64,000 bases of DNA, taken from assembly GCA_965216255.1 (NCBI GenBank), contig OZ244148.1:3968001-4032000 (forward strand), written 5' to 3'. Origin of the DNA: G965216255 sp965216255. GTDB lineage: Bacteria; Bacteroidota; Rhodothermia; Rhodothermales; Bin80. Shown here in pieces: positions 27,170 to 36,278 of this stretch. The notes under the pieces are model-generated. The model was given only the letters and a program-made list of their open reading frames with translations, was not told where the DNA came from and ran no database searches. How positions within the stretch are numbered: position 1 is the first letter of the stretch; every line of letters starts with the position of its first letter. A program made the position numbers and the translations under genes.

Positions 27170-28909
27170 TCAGGCAAAGTCAACAAGGAGCCGGCGGCCA
27201 TTTAGCCAAGGGATAATTTCGGACATTTCGCGATAGCCGGCCTGGAAGAGAGAGCCGTTATGTGCTCGTCGTCCCAGATGGATGACAACTTCGGTGCTGT
27301 TGATCGTCACAGAGGCGGCCGTATCGACGTAGTCACGGAATAGAGTACGAGTCTTGGCCTTGGCGTGGGCACCGCCGATGCGATGGGCCAGTAAGCGGTA
27401 GAGGCTGCTTGCCATGAGCGTAAGCTGCAGGTCCGCGTCGATCTTGAGGGGCACGGCGGCCGAGAGCGCGTCCATGTGGAAGAAGTTGATGGCGTCGGAG
27501 ATGTTGTTTTCAATGAGCATGCGCCGGGCATAGCGGTCGATGAGCTTTGCGGCGGATGTGGAGGTATCATTGGTCAGCAGCAGCGTGGGCTTGTCGTGTC
27601 CCAGATTGGTGATGGCTATTTGCCGAAGGGCCTCGGGATATTGTTTGAGCTCGATCTGTTCTTCATGGATGCGGGGATTGCGGTAGGCGCGTCCGACATT
27701 GGAAAGCCGGGTGGTGCGCCAGGCATCGGCCGGCAGTTCGGCGAGTGAGGCCACAAGGCCGGCCGTGCGTCGTCGCAGGGTAAGGAAGCGGATACCCATT
27801 TCGTGGAGTTTGGCCAGATGGGCATAGGTGGTCAGACGGCTGTCGAAGACCAGTTCCTGTGGCAACTGGCCGGTACGGGCCTTCCAGCACTCTACAAAGC
27901 GGACGATCTCGGCGTTCTGGTTGCTTTTGCGGACCTGGGCGTTGGCATAGGCAAAGGTTCGGGCCTCCGCGTCGCGGGCCAGAAAGGCCAGGATGCCTCG
28001 CTGTCGGCGGCTGCGCTTGCTGACGTAGTGTTTTTCCACCAGTGCCCGGTCCCCGTGATAGGGAATAGTATGGAAGTCCAGGTCAAACGAGGTGCCGCTG
28101 CCGAGGACCGGATTCAGCGCCTGGATGCGATGATGCCAGCTGTCCATGAGGTCCGGCAGGCGGCGCGGATCAATACGACAGCTGTATTCGCTGAGCGTAG
28201 AGCGCTTGGGGACGACGTTGAGGCCGGCAAACAGGGCCAGACCTTCGTCCATGACATCGGGCATGATGTGATGGGGACGGCCGATGCCCCAGAGCTTGAG
28301 GGCCAGTAAGGTGCGGAAGGCGCAGCCTGCGGGCAGCCTGTCGCTGCCCGGCATGCCGTGTTCATCAAGCAAGGCATCCAGCTGAAGGCGCGCCAGGTCA
28401 AAGGCAAACAGGAACAGTCCTCCAAAGCGGGTCTCGAAGCGGCGCGCATCCAGCTGCAGTCTGCGGCGATCGGCCGCAGGGGCAGCCCGTGCGCGGCGCT
28501 CTTCCCGTTCCTTGTTGGTGCGGCGCCAGAGCCGGGGCAGTTCGGCCTTCTTGATGGTGCGCGCAATGGTGGAGATGCCGGCCGGAATGCCTTCGAGCGC
28601 CAGGCGCTGCTGGATTTCCAGGGCAGACAGGTTCTCCTGCTTGCGCAGTTCGACAATGCGCTGGCTTCGCCTGAGGGTCAAGGATTCTACAGGCTTGGGT
28701 TTGGGCCCCGGCTTGACCTCGCGGAAGAAGCCGATCGTGGGGTCCTTACGGAACTTGGCGGCGAGATTGGCGAGGCTGCCCTTATGGTAGCTAAAGCGTC
28801 GGGCAGCCTGGGCGGTGGTGAGGCCTTCCACAAAGATGGCGCGCAGCGCTTCATACTGGCGATGGGCGGCATTGAGGGGTTGCAGGAAGATGTCGGCGAG
28901 GGACGGCAT
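27170..28909 (-). CDS. DDE transposase, 579 aa (IS4/IS1634 superfamily-like)
   Basis: The N-terminus has helix-turn-helix character (GLTTAQAARRFSYHKGSLANL, residues about 28-48, and QENLSALEIQQRL). An RNase H-like core has SFDLDFHTIPYHGD, ELVFDSRLTTYAHL, FLTLRRR and the C-terminal ARRMLIENNISDAINFFHMDAL. This resembles IS4-superfamily transposases with the catalytic Glu near the end. A remnant of the same family sits at 19981-20394. A hairpin GTTGACTT...AAGTCAAC (27157-27183) overlaps the 3' end. I could not define terminal repeats or target duplications. The frame is intact, so it may be mobile. Confidence 0.8.
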   Translation of the reverse strand: MPSLADIFLQPLNAAHRQYEALRAIFVEGLTTAQAARRFSYHKGSLANLAAKFRKDPTIGFFREVKPGPKPKPVESLTLRRSQRIVELRKQENLSALEIQQRLALEGIPAGISTIARTIKKAELPRLWRRTNKEREERRARAAPAADRRRLQLDARRFETRFGGLFLFAFDLARLQLDALLDEHGMPGSDRLPAGCAFRTLLALKLWGIGRPHHIMPDVMDEGLALFAGLNVVPKRSTLSEYSCRIDPRRLPDLMDSWHHRIQALNPVLGSGTSFDLDFHTIPYHGDRALVEKHYVSKRSRRQRGILAFLARDAEARTFAYANAQVRKSNQNAEIVRFVECWKARTGQLPQELVFDSRLTTYAHLAKLHEMGIRFLTLRRRTAGLVASLAELPADAWRTTRLSNVGRAYRNPRIHEEQIELKQYPEALRQIAITNLGHDKPTLLLTNDTSTSAAKLIDRYARRMLIENNISDAINFFHMDALSAAVPLKIDADLQLTLMASSLYRLLAHRIGGAHAKAKTRTLFRDYVDTAASVTINSTEVVIHLGRRAHNGSLFQAGYREMSEIIPWLNGRRLLVDFA

Positions 28910-29171
28910 ACGAACAGTGGTATATAAGTAGTAAATACCAATATACTACACTAATTCGTGTAGACGCAAGAAGTGCCAATAATCACGCGGCAGGACCGAT
29001 AATTCAGCCTTTAATTGCCTCTTCCGAACCGAATATGAGCGGCCTCCAAAAGGTGAAGGCAATGATAATAGAGTGGAATATACTTGCTAAGTGTCTACGA
29101 CTCTATTATGACCAGCGTACAATATCCTCCCCAAGCACGCGCAATAACAGCAATAAGCTCATCCGAACCTC

Positions 29172-29665
29172 ACATTAAATATCTTTCTTGGAGATCGAGG
29201 CTAGTACAGCCACGTCGCAGCTGTCAACCCATGCCAACTTGATCATGTCTGTCGCCAAGAGTACGTCAATTCCCTTTTCCTGAGTCCCTCGCATATCGGA
29301 TCCACAATTCGGGCACAATTCAATCGGAGCTTGGCAGTCCGGGCACTTAGGAGGCGTTTTCTTTTTCTGCCTGCGCGCCATATGCACGCGTACACCTGGA
29401 CGAGTCCCAATCAGATTTGTAGCCCAGTCGTTCCGTTTGCGGCCTCGATCTGTAGGTCCATAAGACCCGTAGAAATGCAGCTCTGGGTACTCGGTTGGGC
29501 TAGAGCTACTCACTATTCCCCTGTGGCCTAGGCAAGCACGGGGCCGATCTTGGCCCAGTCAGTATTAAGCTCTCTGTCTACATCTCGCATTAAAAGCTCG
29601 CAATTCCAGTAGTCCAAGAAAATGCGGACTCGGCAATGCGACTTTACTGGCGACTCCTGTTGCAT
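29172..29665 (-). pseudogene. NYN-domain (PIN-like) RNase pseudogene
   Basis: Reading from an ATG at 29665 gives 45 codons with VRIFLDYWNCELL (the first acidic active-site strand of NYN domains) before a TAG at 29530-29528. After a frameshift the homology continues as FYGSYGPTDRGRKRND, a paired-cysteine ribbon (CPDCQAPIELCPNCGSDM) and GTQEKGIDVLLATDMIKLAW. It stops in DVAVLASISKKDI, where the last catalytic SxDxD motif should be. Nonsense, frameshift and C-terminal loss make it non-functional. The family are cytoplasmic RNases, often in accessory or defence loci. No single long open frame marks its N-terminus. Confidence 0.75.
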
Positions 29666-29708
29666 TAAAAACACAAGGACGCTCTAGGCGCCCTTGGGGT
29701 TAAATTAG

Positions 29709-29747
29709 GCCGGACTCCGAAGATCCCATTCTGGGCGGCAGTCCGGC
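29709..29747 (-). terminator. Hairpin between small ORF and NYN relic
   Basis: GCCGGACT pairs with AGTCCGGC around a 23-base loop, between the 48-aa gene and the NYN pseudogene on the same strand. There is no clear U tract on the minus strand, so function as a terminator is uncertain. Confidence 0.35.
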
Positions 29748-29836
29748 GGGTTTGATTGCTCGTAACATAGGTTACTACGATATGATCTTGCAATACAGTT
29801 TCAATATTTCGGCTAAATTTCTTGGGCATTGGGCCT

Positions 29837-29983
29837 CTAGGAGGCCTCGGCTTGCGCCTTTCTCACCCGCAGTAGCCCCCGCGCTATCTCTATCACCGTC
29901 TTGCCTTCGTAGCGAGGGTTCGCCACCGGCGTTCTGTCTATACGATCAAACTTGCGCTTGATCTCGTTATTTGCTGTGCTCAT
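29837..29983 (-). CDS. Small protein, 48 aa
   Basis: An ATG at 29983 opens a 48-codon frame beginning MSTANNEIKRKFDRIDRTPV and ending RKAQAEAS, stop TAG. It is hydrophilic and strongly charged, with a predicted helical, coiled-coil-like character and no membrane segment. It precedes the NYN RNase relic on the same strand by 172 bp, so the pair could be the remains of a two-gene module (for example a regulator or antitoxin-like partner). I do not recognise the family. Compositional coherence rather than homology is the only support. Confidence 0.4.
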   Translation of the reverse strand: MSTANNEIKRKFDRIDRTPVANPRYEGKTVIEIARGLLRVRKAQAEAS

Positions 29984-30339
29984 TGGTAGTCCAATGTACT
30001 GGGAAGGCGATTATGTTCGCAAGTTAAACGTGCCTTGCCATATTCGCGAGGCTTTATTGCTTGGTCTCTGTGTGAAGGCTTAACCAAAACCCGATTGGAA
30101 AATTGAAACCAGACGGAGAATATGCGCCTTCGCAGCAATTCAGCCTTGTTCGGTCTCTTCTTGTCACATGCGGTGGAATGCTCTCTCAACTGAGGCCTGT
30201 AGATAGTTGCGAGAGTCCCGCTTCGGGGTAGAAGCCGCAACAAGGACTCCCGGCACGGCTCGCTACCACTGCATTCGCAAACCGTCAGGTTCTACTTAAT
30301 GACCACCGGGGGGCCTGCTTTGATTCTCGTTCCCGAAAG
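29984..30339. other. Intergenic, no gene seen
   Basis: About 350 bp with no coherent coding frame on either strand. It is probably the promoter region of the small ORF plus debris downstream of the creatininase relic. Confidence 0.4.
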
Positions 30340-31168
30340 CTAGGTGGCGATCATCTTGTAAAGGTACGTACCGGCCACCAAGTTTGCCGCGTTGAACTCG
30401 ATGCTGTGACTCGTACTGGCATTAACTCTTTGTCCCGGCAAATTCGATACCTCCATTCCGAAAATATCCAAGACATACACGGCCACCTCTGCCGGCTCCG
30501 GAATATCAACCTGGATCCGAGTTGACAGATTGAAAGGATTCGGGAGGTTGCCATGCAGTGCGAATTCCGTTGACCTATCCTTGCTCGTTGCAGCCGTAAC
30601 CACCTGTGGGCAGAAAGTGCCACCAGTCCGTTCTCGATGCCTGCATGGTGTTGCATTTCACGCACTGAGCTTGCACTGCTTCGGCTTGAGTGTCCTTCCC
30701 GCCACCTCCTTCGGCGTCTTGCCCCAAAAAGAATGGGTTCACCGCCTGAGTGTTGGCACGCTCGTCTAAGGGACGTAGGCGCTCCTTATCATTGGGGCTG
30801 CGCGCCATGCCGGCGGCGGTTTCTTGGAGTAGTTCCAACTGCAGCCTACCGCTGTTGGAAATCGTGCGCGGCTGGTGCTCTGCCTCGAAGATCTGCCCGA
30901 AATAGTACTCCGGAAACACGATGGCGTACTCCGTTTCAGCGGCCGCAATGGTGGCGTGCCGGATGTTCAGCAGGTCCGTGGCCACAGGTCCAGCAGGGCC
31001 AAGCTTTTCCATTACGCCGAAAGGCAGCATGCAGACGCCTTCCTTCTATTTGAGCGCCAGCCCGAAATCAGGTGCCGTAAGCTCGCCCCACCTTACAGGC
31101 AGGTTCTGTGCGGGGGCGAGGGGTGCGGCTAGAAGGAGTAGAATAGGTGATGCGCGTACGCCAGATAC
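30340..31168 (-). pseudogene. Secreted creatininase-family relic joined to a T9SS-type tail
   Basis: Upstream of any start codon one frame reads a signal-peptide-like SPILLLLAAPLAPAQ, then RWGELTAPDFGLALK, a TAG, and EGVCMLPFGVMEKLGP. It continues TDLLNIRHATIAAAETEYA and FPEYYFGQIFEAEHQP, the N-terminal third of creatinine amidohydrolase-family proteins. The family's EKHGPH metal motif is degraded to EKLGPA. After a large internal deletion and a frameshift the region ends in NLPNPFNLSTRIQVDIP and LVAGTYLYKMIAT, a type IX secretion sorting domain. No start codon remains. It once encoded a secreted, sorted amidohydrolase, or two adjacent genes collapsed together. Confidence 0.75.
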
Positions 31169-31188
31169 CTAGTTGGTGAATGAGTCGC

Positions 31189-32061
31189 TCAGTGCTGGTG
31201 GAAGGCCTGGGAGACGAATTCCAGCACCACCGGCAGGCTATCCCGCCAGTATGTCCAGGTATGGCCTCCGTCGCGGATACGGAATTCGTGCGGAATGTTG
31301 CGCTTGCGCAGGGCTATGTGGACCAGCGCGTTGCCTTCGAACAGGAAGTCGTCATCGCCACAGTCAATGAACCAGCGCACGGAACTGATTTCTTCCTCGG
31401 GCAGGTCCTCGATGAGCGCAACCGCGTTATGCCGCCGGACATAGGATTCGATCTCCGCGTCTGCAATATCCGGCGTGGCCAGGCCGCGGCGCCGCAACCG
31501 CTCGGTAAATGCTTCGACGCTTGCAGGTCCGGTAGAAGCACTGAGCGGAGCGGCCGAGGAGAACAGATCGGGCCGGTGCAGCGCGTACATGAAGGAGCCA
31601 CCGCCGCCCATGGAAAGGCCGGCCACCGCCCGGTAGCGCTTCTGACCCTTGATGCGGAAACGCTGTTCTACATGGGGCATCAATTCATCGAAGAAAAAAT
31701 CCTCGTATCGCCATTCGCCTGTGACGTCATTAAAATAACCGCGCTGCTCCCCGCTGGCATCCGGCATGACAATAACCATGGGCGTTGCACTGCCCTCGCG
31801 AATGGCCTTGTCGGCAATATGGAGGACTTCGCCGAATTGGACCCAGCCTGTTTGATCGTCTCCGCCTCCGTGCAGCAGGTACAGAACGGGGTAGCTACGC
31901 TCGGAGGTGGCATAGTCCGGCGGCAGATACACGGCATATTTCTTTTCGGCGGCGAGGATTTCGCTGGCCATGGAGAGGTTGTCATATACCTTGCCGTGTT
32001 GCGCGAGCGCTACGAGCGGCAGGCACAGCAATAGGGGAAGCAGAAGCCAGTGATTCTTCAT
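31189..32061 (-). CDS. Secreted esterase, alpha/beta-hydrolase (putative esterase D/feruloyl-esterase type)
   Basis: This 290-aa exported hydrolase starts at the ATG at 32061; the first ~20 residues form a signal peptide (LLLPLLLCLPLVALAQ). The body shows YPVLYLLHGGGDDQTGW (oxyanion loop), AGLSMGGGGSFMYAL (nucleophile serine in GxSxG), an Asp near FIDCGDDDFLF and the histidine in RDGGHTWTYW, so the triad is complete. The family (PF00756-like) includes feruloyl/acetyl xylan esterases and S-formylglutathione hydrolases; the secreted form suggests polysaccharide or ester degradation, in line with the nearby GH16 enzyme. A longer in-frame start at 32274 would put the signal peptide 70 residues in and overlap the next relic. 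Confidence 0.87.
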   Translation of the reverse strand: MKNHWLLLPLLLCLPLVALAQHGKVYDNLSMASEILAAEKKYAVYLPPDYATSERSYPVLYLLHGGGDDQTGWVQFGEVLHIADKAIREGSATPMVIVMPDASGEQRGYFNDVTGEWRYEDFFFDELMPHVEQRFRIKGQKRYRAVAGLSMGGGGSFMYALHRPDLFSSAAPLSASTGPASVEAFTERLRRRGLATPDIADAEIESYVRRHNAVALIEDLPEEEISSVRWFIDCGDDDFLFEGNALVHIALRKRNIPHEFRIRDGGHTWTYWRDSLPVVLEFVSQAFHQH

Positions 32062-32251
32062 GGTGCTGTCCGTTAAGTTTGGCCGGAATGCCTCCGGCCA
32101 AAGGTGCCGTAGCGCTGTACAATCCGTTCGGGTGTGGGACACGAGAGCCATTAAGATACGAGCAAGGCAGGTGAAAGCTGCAAGCCTTCGGTCTTGATTG
32201 CCAGGTGTAGCAACAACGGTCTTGTTCATACTTGCCAGGAAAAACCGCTGG

Positions 32252-32707
32252 CTAGAAAGTCTCTCGACGCACAAACAGGCCGACGCTTAGTTCGAGCGCT
32301 GGCTCCGATCCGTACTTTACGAAATTTACAGCGATCCCAAACCGCTTGCCTCCCATGTACAATGCCAGTTGCGCCCACTGATAGCTCTGGTTATGGCTGT
32401 CTACGCTTACCACCGTGAGGCCTCGACACCGTGCAGAGAGCCTAGCCTTGTCCAGACGGGTAGGATTGAGCTGCAGAATGAAGAAGACTGCATAGAAGGA
32501 GGCTTTTTCCAGGTCGGCGCGGGCAGAAAGAAGCAGAAACCACGTCTTGGTCGCATGCACATACTGGATGCCGGCCGTGAGCTCGAAGCCGGGCACCGAA
32601 CCGTAGAACGCTCTGCCCGCAATCCTCAATCCGCTTACGGGCTCGGAAAACAGCAGATCTTGCGTGGTTACTACTGTGTCGCCTTTGTCGTAATCCAGCT
32701 CCAGCAC
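32252..32707 (-). pseudogene. C-terminal fragment, outer-membrane-barrel-like protein (family X, copy 1)
   Basis: This is a 151-codon frame without a proper beginning: it runs into an IS1634-like remnant end near 32710-32735. It ends in alternating beta-strand patterns with YQWAQLALYMGGKRFGIAVNF and GLFVRRETF. A second, shorter copy of the same C-terminus lies at 42533-42785 (YQWTRLGLDQGGKQFGLAVNF, GLFLRREIF). The final aromatic residue and amphipathic strands suggest a beta-barrel C-terminus. The family is not recognised. Confidence 0.55.
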
Positions 32708-32824
32708 TCCGAGCCCAGGTTTAACATCCAGTTTTATAAGTAGTATATGTACCTATGGTTACAAGGGTATTTTTGTCTCTTCTGGCACTACAAACGGCCT
32801 CAAAGTAGATTTCGTGGCCTTGGA

Positions 32825-33178
32825 TCAGATGGTAGTCTTATGCATGAATAGGGGCGCCCGATCCACTCCCAGGGCGTCGTAAATGCCCTTCAGTTCACTA
32901 TCCGGCTGTGATGTCGTACGGACGTGCAGCGTACGCCCATCCCGGCACCGGAACACATTCGTAGAGCGGACCTGCCGATGAAGGATGTGCCGCAGCGTCG
33001 TCCAGCTTGAGAAGAGGCCCTTGTTCCTCAGCCGCGTGCGCATCTCCTGCACCAACTGGTACGCTATCACTGTGATGAACAGGTGCCCTTCCGCACGCCG
33101 GGGGCTGTCGTGGTAGATCAGACGCAGACCCAGTTCCGACTTAAGCGAACGGAACACGGCTTCCAGATTGGTAAGCAT
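32825..33178 (-). pseudogene. IS1634-like transposase, 3' fragment
   Basis: The last ~118 residues (NLEAVFRSLKSELGLRLIYH, EGHLFITVIAYQLVQ, ending HKTTI) match the C-terminus of the transposase at 38473-40283 (DLEAVFRSLKSELGLRPIYH, EGHLFITVLAYQLVQ). Homology starts abruptly near 33187. The downstream element end (TTCTGGCACTACAAACGGCC near 32778) also matches the other copy. Confidence 0.88.
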
Positions 33179-33276
33179 AACGTTACGTGCGCCGCAGCCT
33201 CTTCCCCGGCCAGTCCATTCGCGCGCGGTCTGTCAAAGTCTCCGACACCACTGTTTTAACCGCTCCGGCATTTATG

Positions 33277-33330
33277 TGATCAACGTCGCCAATAATTGTC
33301 GTCTACCCCAATTATTGTTGACGTTGATCA
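33277..33330. repeat. 22-bp inverted repeat containing dispersed repeat copy 2
   Basis: TGATCAACGTCGCCAATAATTG (33277-33298) and CAATTATTGTTGACGTTGATCA (33309-33330) form arms matching at 20 of 22 positions with a 10-base loop. The right part shares the 37-bp motif with 25913-25949. A palindrome of this size may be abutted ends of a small mobile element. Confidence 0.65.
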
Positions 33331-33589
33331 GCAATCACAACAATCCATCCCGGTGCCATTATGCCTACACCTAAACTAAGGCTGGACGTTTCAGTCTTGG
33401 TAGAACCCTGACCGGCGACGTCGCTGGCCCCCAAGATAAGAAGTATATGGCGGCGTAGGCAGGTGCCCCGAGTCTCGCTGTGCAGCACCCTGCCCGTGCT
33501 ACTTTGCGAGGTCGTCGCTGTCGAAGTATAGGTGCCATGCCCTTTGAGTTGGCATCGGTAATCACTCTACGATCTTTCATATTTCGTTA
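33331..33589. other. Intergenic, no gene seen
   Basis: About 260 bp between the inverted repeat and the T9SS-tail relic, with no coherent frame or RNA feature. Confidence 0.4.
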
Positions 33590-33980
33590 TCACCATTCTA
33601 AGACGGACGAGTGCCGCGGCGTTGGCAAGCGATAGACGTAATGGCCGCTCGGCAGGCCCGTGGCGTCAAGTCTTACTTAATTTGCACCGGCCTGCCAAAT
33701 GCGCGCCCGCCACGGGTTCTGCGACCTGGCGTCGCAGAACGTCATAAACGGTCAGACAAACTGTACTTGCTTTTGGCGATTCAAATCGCAGCACGGTCGC
33801 CGCGTTGAACGCGACGGGATAATTCTGGTCGAGCCGGATCTCCTTCGGGAACGGTGCCTCTTTTTCCAAGGCCTCATCTGGCTGATTCTGGGCGTCAACC
33901 TCCATACTCTGCTCACCCTCGACCATGGACTGGCTGTTCGTTCCGCCACCGCTCGGGCCCGTTCCCTCATTAGGAGACAA
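33590..33980 (-). pseudogene. T9SS C-terminal sorting-domain relic
   Basis: One frame has IRLDQNYPVAFNAATVLRFE and STVCLTVYDVLRRQVAEPV, a corrupted form of the usual NYPNPFNPxTxIxF...VYDxLGRxV sorting domain. A frameshift near 33660 moves the end, LDATGLPSGHYVYRL, into another frame that stops at TGA (33592-33590). The body of the protein upstream is missing. It was a secreted protein of unknown kind. Confidence 0.7.
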
Positions 33981-34286
33981 TACTTGAATAAAGTCTAGAG
34001 TCGCAGTTGCCGCACGGCGGGCTCGCCAGATGGTTTTGATGGAGGCTTACGCATGCCATCCCGCACGTTTCGTACGAGGCGTGCCGACGGTGGCCACGCC
34101 GCCCAAGACTGGATGGATCAATCGGCCTCCGAGTCCGATAACCAAGCGCCGGTATCACAGCCAGGGTTGCATACACGCAACCTCCAATTACACGCCGAGC
34201 AGTAGGCCAATTGGTGTCACCATGCTCATAACTCTTGACAGCCATGTGTCTCAATTACCTTGGCAGATACCGAGATACAAGATGGG
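33981..34286. other. Intergenic, no gene seen
   Basis: About 300 bp between the T9SS relic and the laminarinase stop, without convincing coding or RNA signals. Confidence 0.4.
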
Positions 34287-36137
34287 TTATTGGCGCAGCA
34301 GCATAATGGGGCGGGTGGCTATAGCGTTCGGCGTCACAAGCCGCGAAAGATAGGCCCCGCTGCTCAGGCCTGAGGCACTAAGCACCACGTTATAGCGCCC
34401 AGACGCATGATGCCCCTCTGCGAGCGTGACAACGTGTTGACCCAAAGCGTTGAATACATTCAGCGTCACATGCCCGGGCATTACCACGCTGTAGGAGAGT
34501 TGCGTAGATAAAGTAAACGGGTTGGGATAGTTTTCGTAAATCATGGCTTGCTCCGGGTCCGGAACCTCTTCACTGGACATGGGCGAATCCAGTGTGAAGC
34601 GCAGCCAATTCATCCTGAACCCGTTAGCCTGCATGCGAACACGCATCCGGTGCAGGCCGTCCGTCAGGCGGATGCCGCTGCGACGTACCGTTTCCCAGTT
34701 GACCGCAATCGATTCGCTTTGATAGACTATAGCATCTGTTACTTGGTCTCCGTCAAGCTCGAGCGCAAAGGAAGCTGAAGTTCCGGCCCCTGTTGTCGCC
34801 ACACGTGCCTCCAGCGTGTAGTCACCGCCCTGCTTTATATCTACCGTGTACTCTAGCCATTCGCGCCGGGTGATTCCGCCTACGTCATACCCCTTGCCGT
34901 CGGTTGTGAAGCCCACATCCACCCCCTCATCCGTTCGAATGCCCCCGTTGTCATTCGTCGCAGTCAAATCCGAGTACGCAACGCCCTGACCGCCCAAATC
35001 GAAATACTCGGCTTCTATCTGGCCCGGAATCGTGTGCGGTGCTATCAAGTATGGCGCCTGTGCGCACGTGCTATCTCCCACCACCAGCGCCAACGTGTCG
35101 GAGAATGCAGACCAGCCCCCATCGTCGACAACCTCGGAGTGTAGCGTGTAGCATCCTGGCTGTGCATTGTCAATCGTAACTTCAAATGGAGCGCCATTTA
35201 GCGTGGTCAGCACGCCGTCTGCCTGCAAGAGCGTTACGCGCTCCACACTGCCGTCCGGATCTGTCGCGTCTGCCCTGATGGCAAGCTGACCGCCAGCTTG
35301 CAGCCTGTCGGGCGCCGTAATGGAGACGGAGGGTAGTCCCGTGTACCGAAAAACACGTACGTAGTCAATGGCCATCTGCTGCGAAAAAATGCTGTCATCC
35401 ACACCCTGCGCTCCGCCCCAGGTGCCCCCGATGGCAATATTCATCAGCAGGTGAAACGGACGGTCAAAAGGCCACGTGCTCCACCCGCTGTAGTCGTTGT
35501 AGAACCGGAAAAACACCGGGCCATCGACAGAAAATTCGATTTTCGTCGGCGACCACTCGGCCGCGTAATCGTGGAAGGCCTGCGAGGCATCCGGAACCGT
35601 CTTCGCGCTGCCGCGACCCGAGCCCGACTGGTGATTGAAGCGGTTGGTGTGCACAGTGGCATGCACCCGATTGGGATCAAAGCCAACGTGCTCCATAATG
35701 TCAATTTCGCCAGTGTCCGGCCAGCGACCGTTACCGTAATCGCTCCCTGTTGGAAGCATCCAGATGGCCGGCCATGTGCCGCGTCCCTCGGGTAGTCTTG
35801 CCCGGACCTCGATGCGCCCGTACGTCCAGTCGCCCTTGCCCTTAGAAATCAGCCGGGCTGACGTATAAGCGCTGCCGAAGCCCGACTCCTTGTGCGACTC
35901 GATGATCAGGACGCTACCGTCCACCCGGGCATTCTTCTGTCTCGCCTCTGTGTAGTACTGCAGTTCTTGATTCCCCCAGCCGTTGCCGCCCACATCATAC
36001 GTCCAGCGCATCGAATCGGGCAGGCCACTGTAATCGAATTCGTCACCCCAAACCAGTTGCCACGACTGCGCGGAAGCCGCCCCTACCGCAAGCAACGCCA
36101 TTAAACATAGGCCCGTACATTGTAGGATCAGGCGCAT
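34287..36137 (-). CDS. GH16 laminarinase-like beta-glucanase with CBM6 and T9SS tail
   Basis: This 616-aa secreted enzyme starts at the ATG at 36137, with a signal peptide ending VGAASAQ. The GH16 domain (about 25-265) opens with LVWGDEFDYSGLPD and carries the catalytic GEIDIMEHVG (nucleophile and acid/base Glu with the intervening Asp), the pattern of beta-1,3-glucanases. An Ig-like domain (about 270-355) follows, then a CBM6-like module (about 365-510, IPGQIEAEYFDLGGQG and GGITRREWLEYTV). The tail is a type IX sorting domain (NYPNPFTLSTQLSY, VFNALGQHVVTL) with a basic end. It is likely released or anchored at the cell surface to degrade laminarin-type glucans. There is no sign of damage. 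SusCD partners are absent from the window. Confidence 0.92.
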   Translation of the reverse strand: MRLILQCTGLCLMALLAVGAASAQSWQLVWGDEFDYSGLPDSMRWTYDVGGNGWGNQELQYYTEARQKNARVDGSVLIIESHKESGFGSAYTSARLISKGKGDWTYGRIEVRARLPEGRGTWPAIWMLPTGSDYGNGRWPDTGEIDIMEHVGFDPNRVHATVHTNRFNHQSGSGRGSAKTVPDASQAFHDYAAEWSPTKIEFSVDGPVFFRFYNDYSGWSTWPFDRPFHLLMNIAIGGTWGGAQGVDDSIFSQQMAIDYVRVFRYTGLPSVSITAPDRLQAGGQLAIRADATDPDGSVERVTLLQADGVLTTLNGAPFEVTIDNAQPGCYTLHSEVVDDGGWSAFSDTLALVVGDSTCAQAPYLIAPHTIPGQIEAEYFDLGGQGVAYSDLTATNDNGGIRTDEGVDVGFTTDGKGYDVGGITRREWLEYTVDIKQGGDYTLEARVATTGAGTSASFALELDGDQVTDAIVYQSESIAVNWETVRRSGIRLTDGLHRMRVRMQANGFRMNWLRFTLDSPMSSEEVPDPEQAMIYENYPNPFTLSTQLSYSVVMPGHVTLNVFNALGQHVVTLAEGHHASGRYNVVLSASGLSSGAYLSRLVTPNAIATRPIMLLRQ

Positions 36138-36278
36138 GCAGTCTGCTCTAGATGATTCGTCCAAAATGCACCCAAAACAAACCCGAAGCCTTCCCCCTTG
36201 TTCGACAAAAAGGCCGCAGCCTGGAAGATGAACGCCCTCGCGGGCCCACTTGTGCAGATGTCCAGCGCGCCACTGCGA

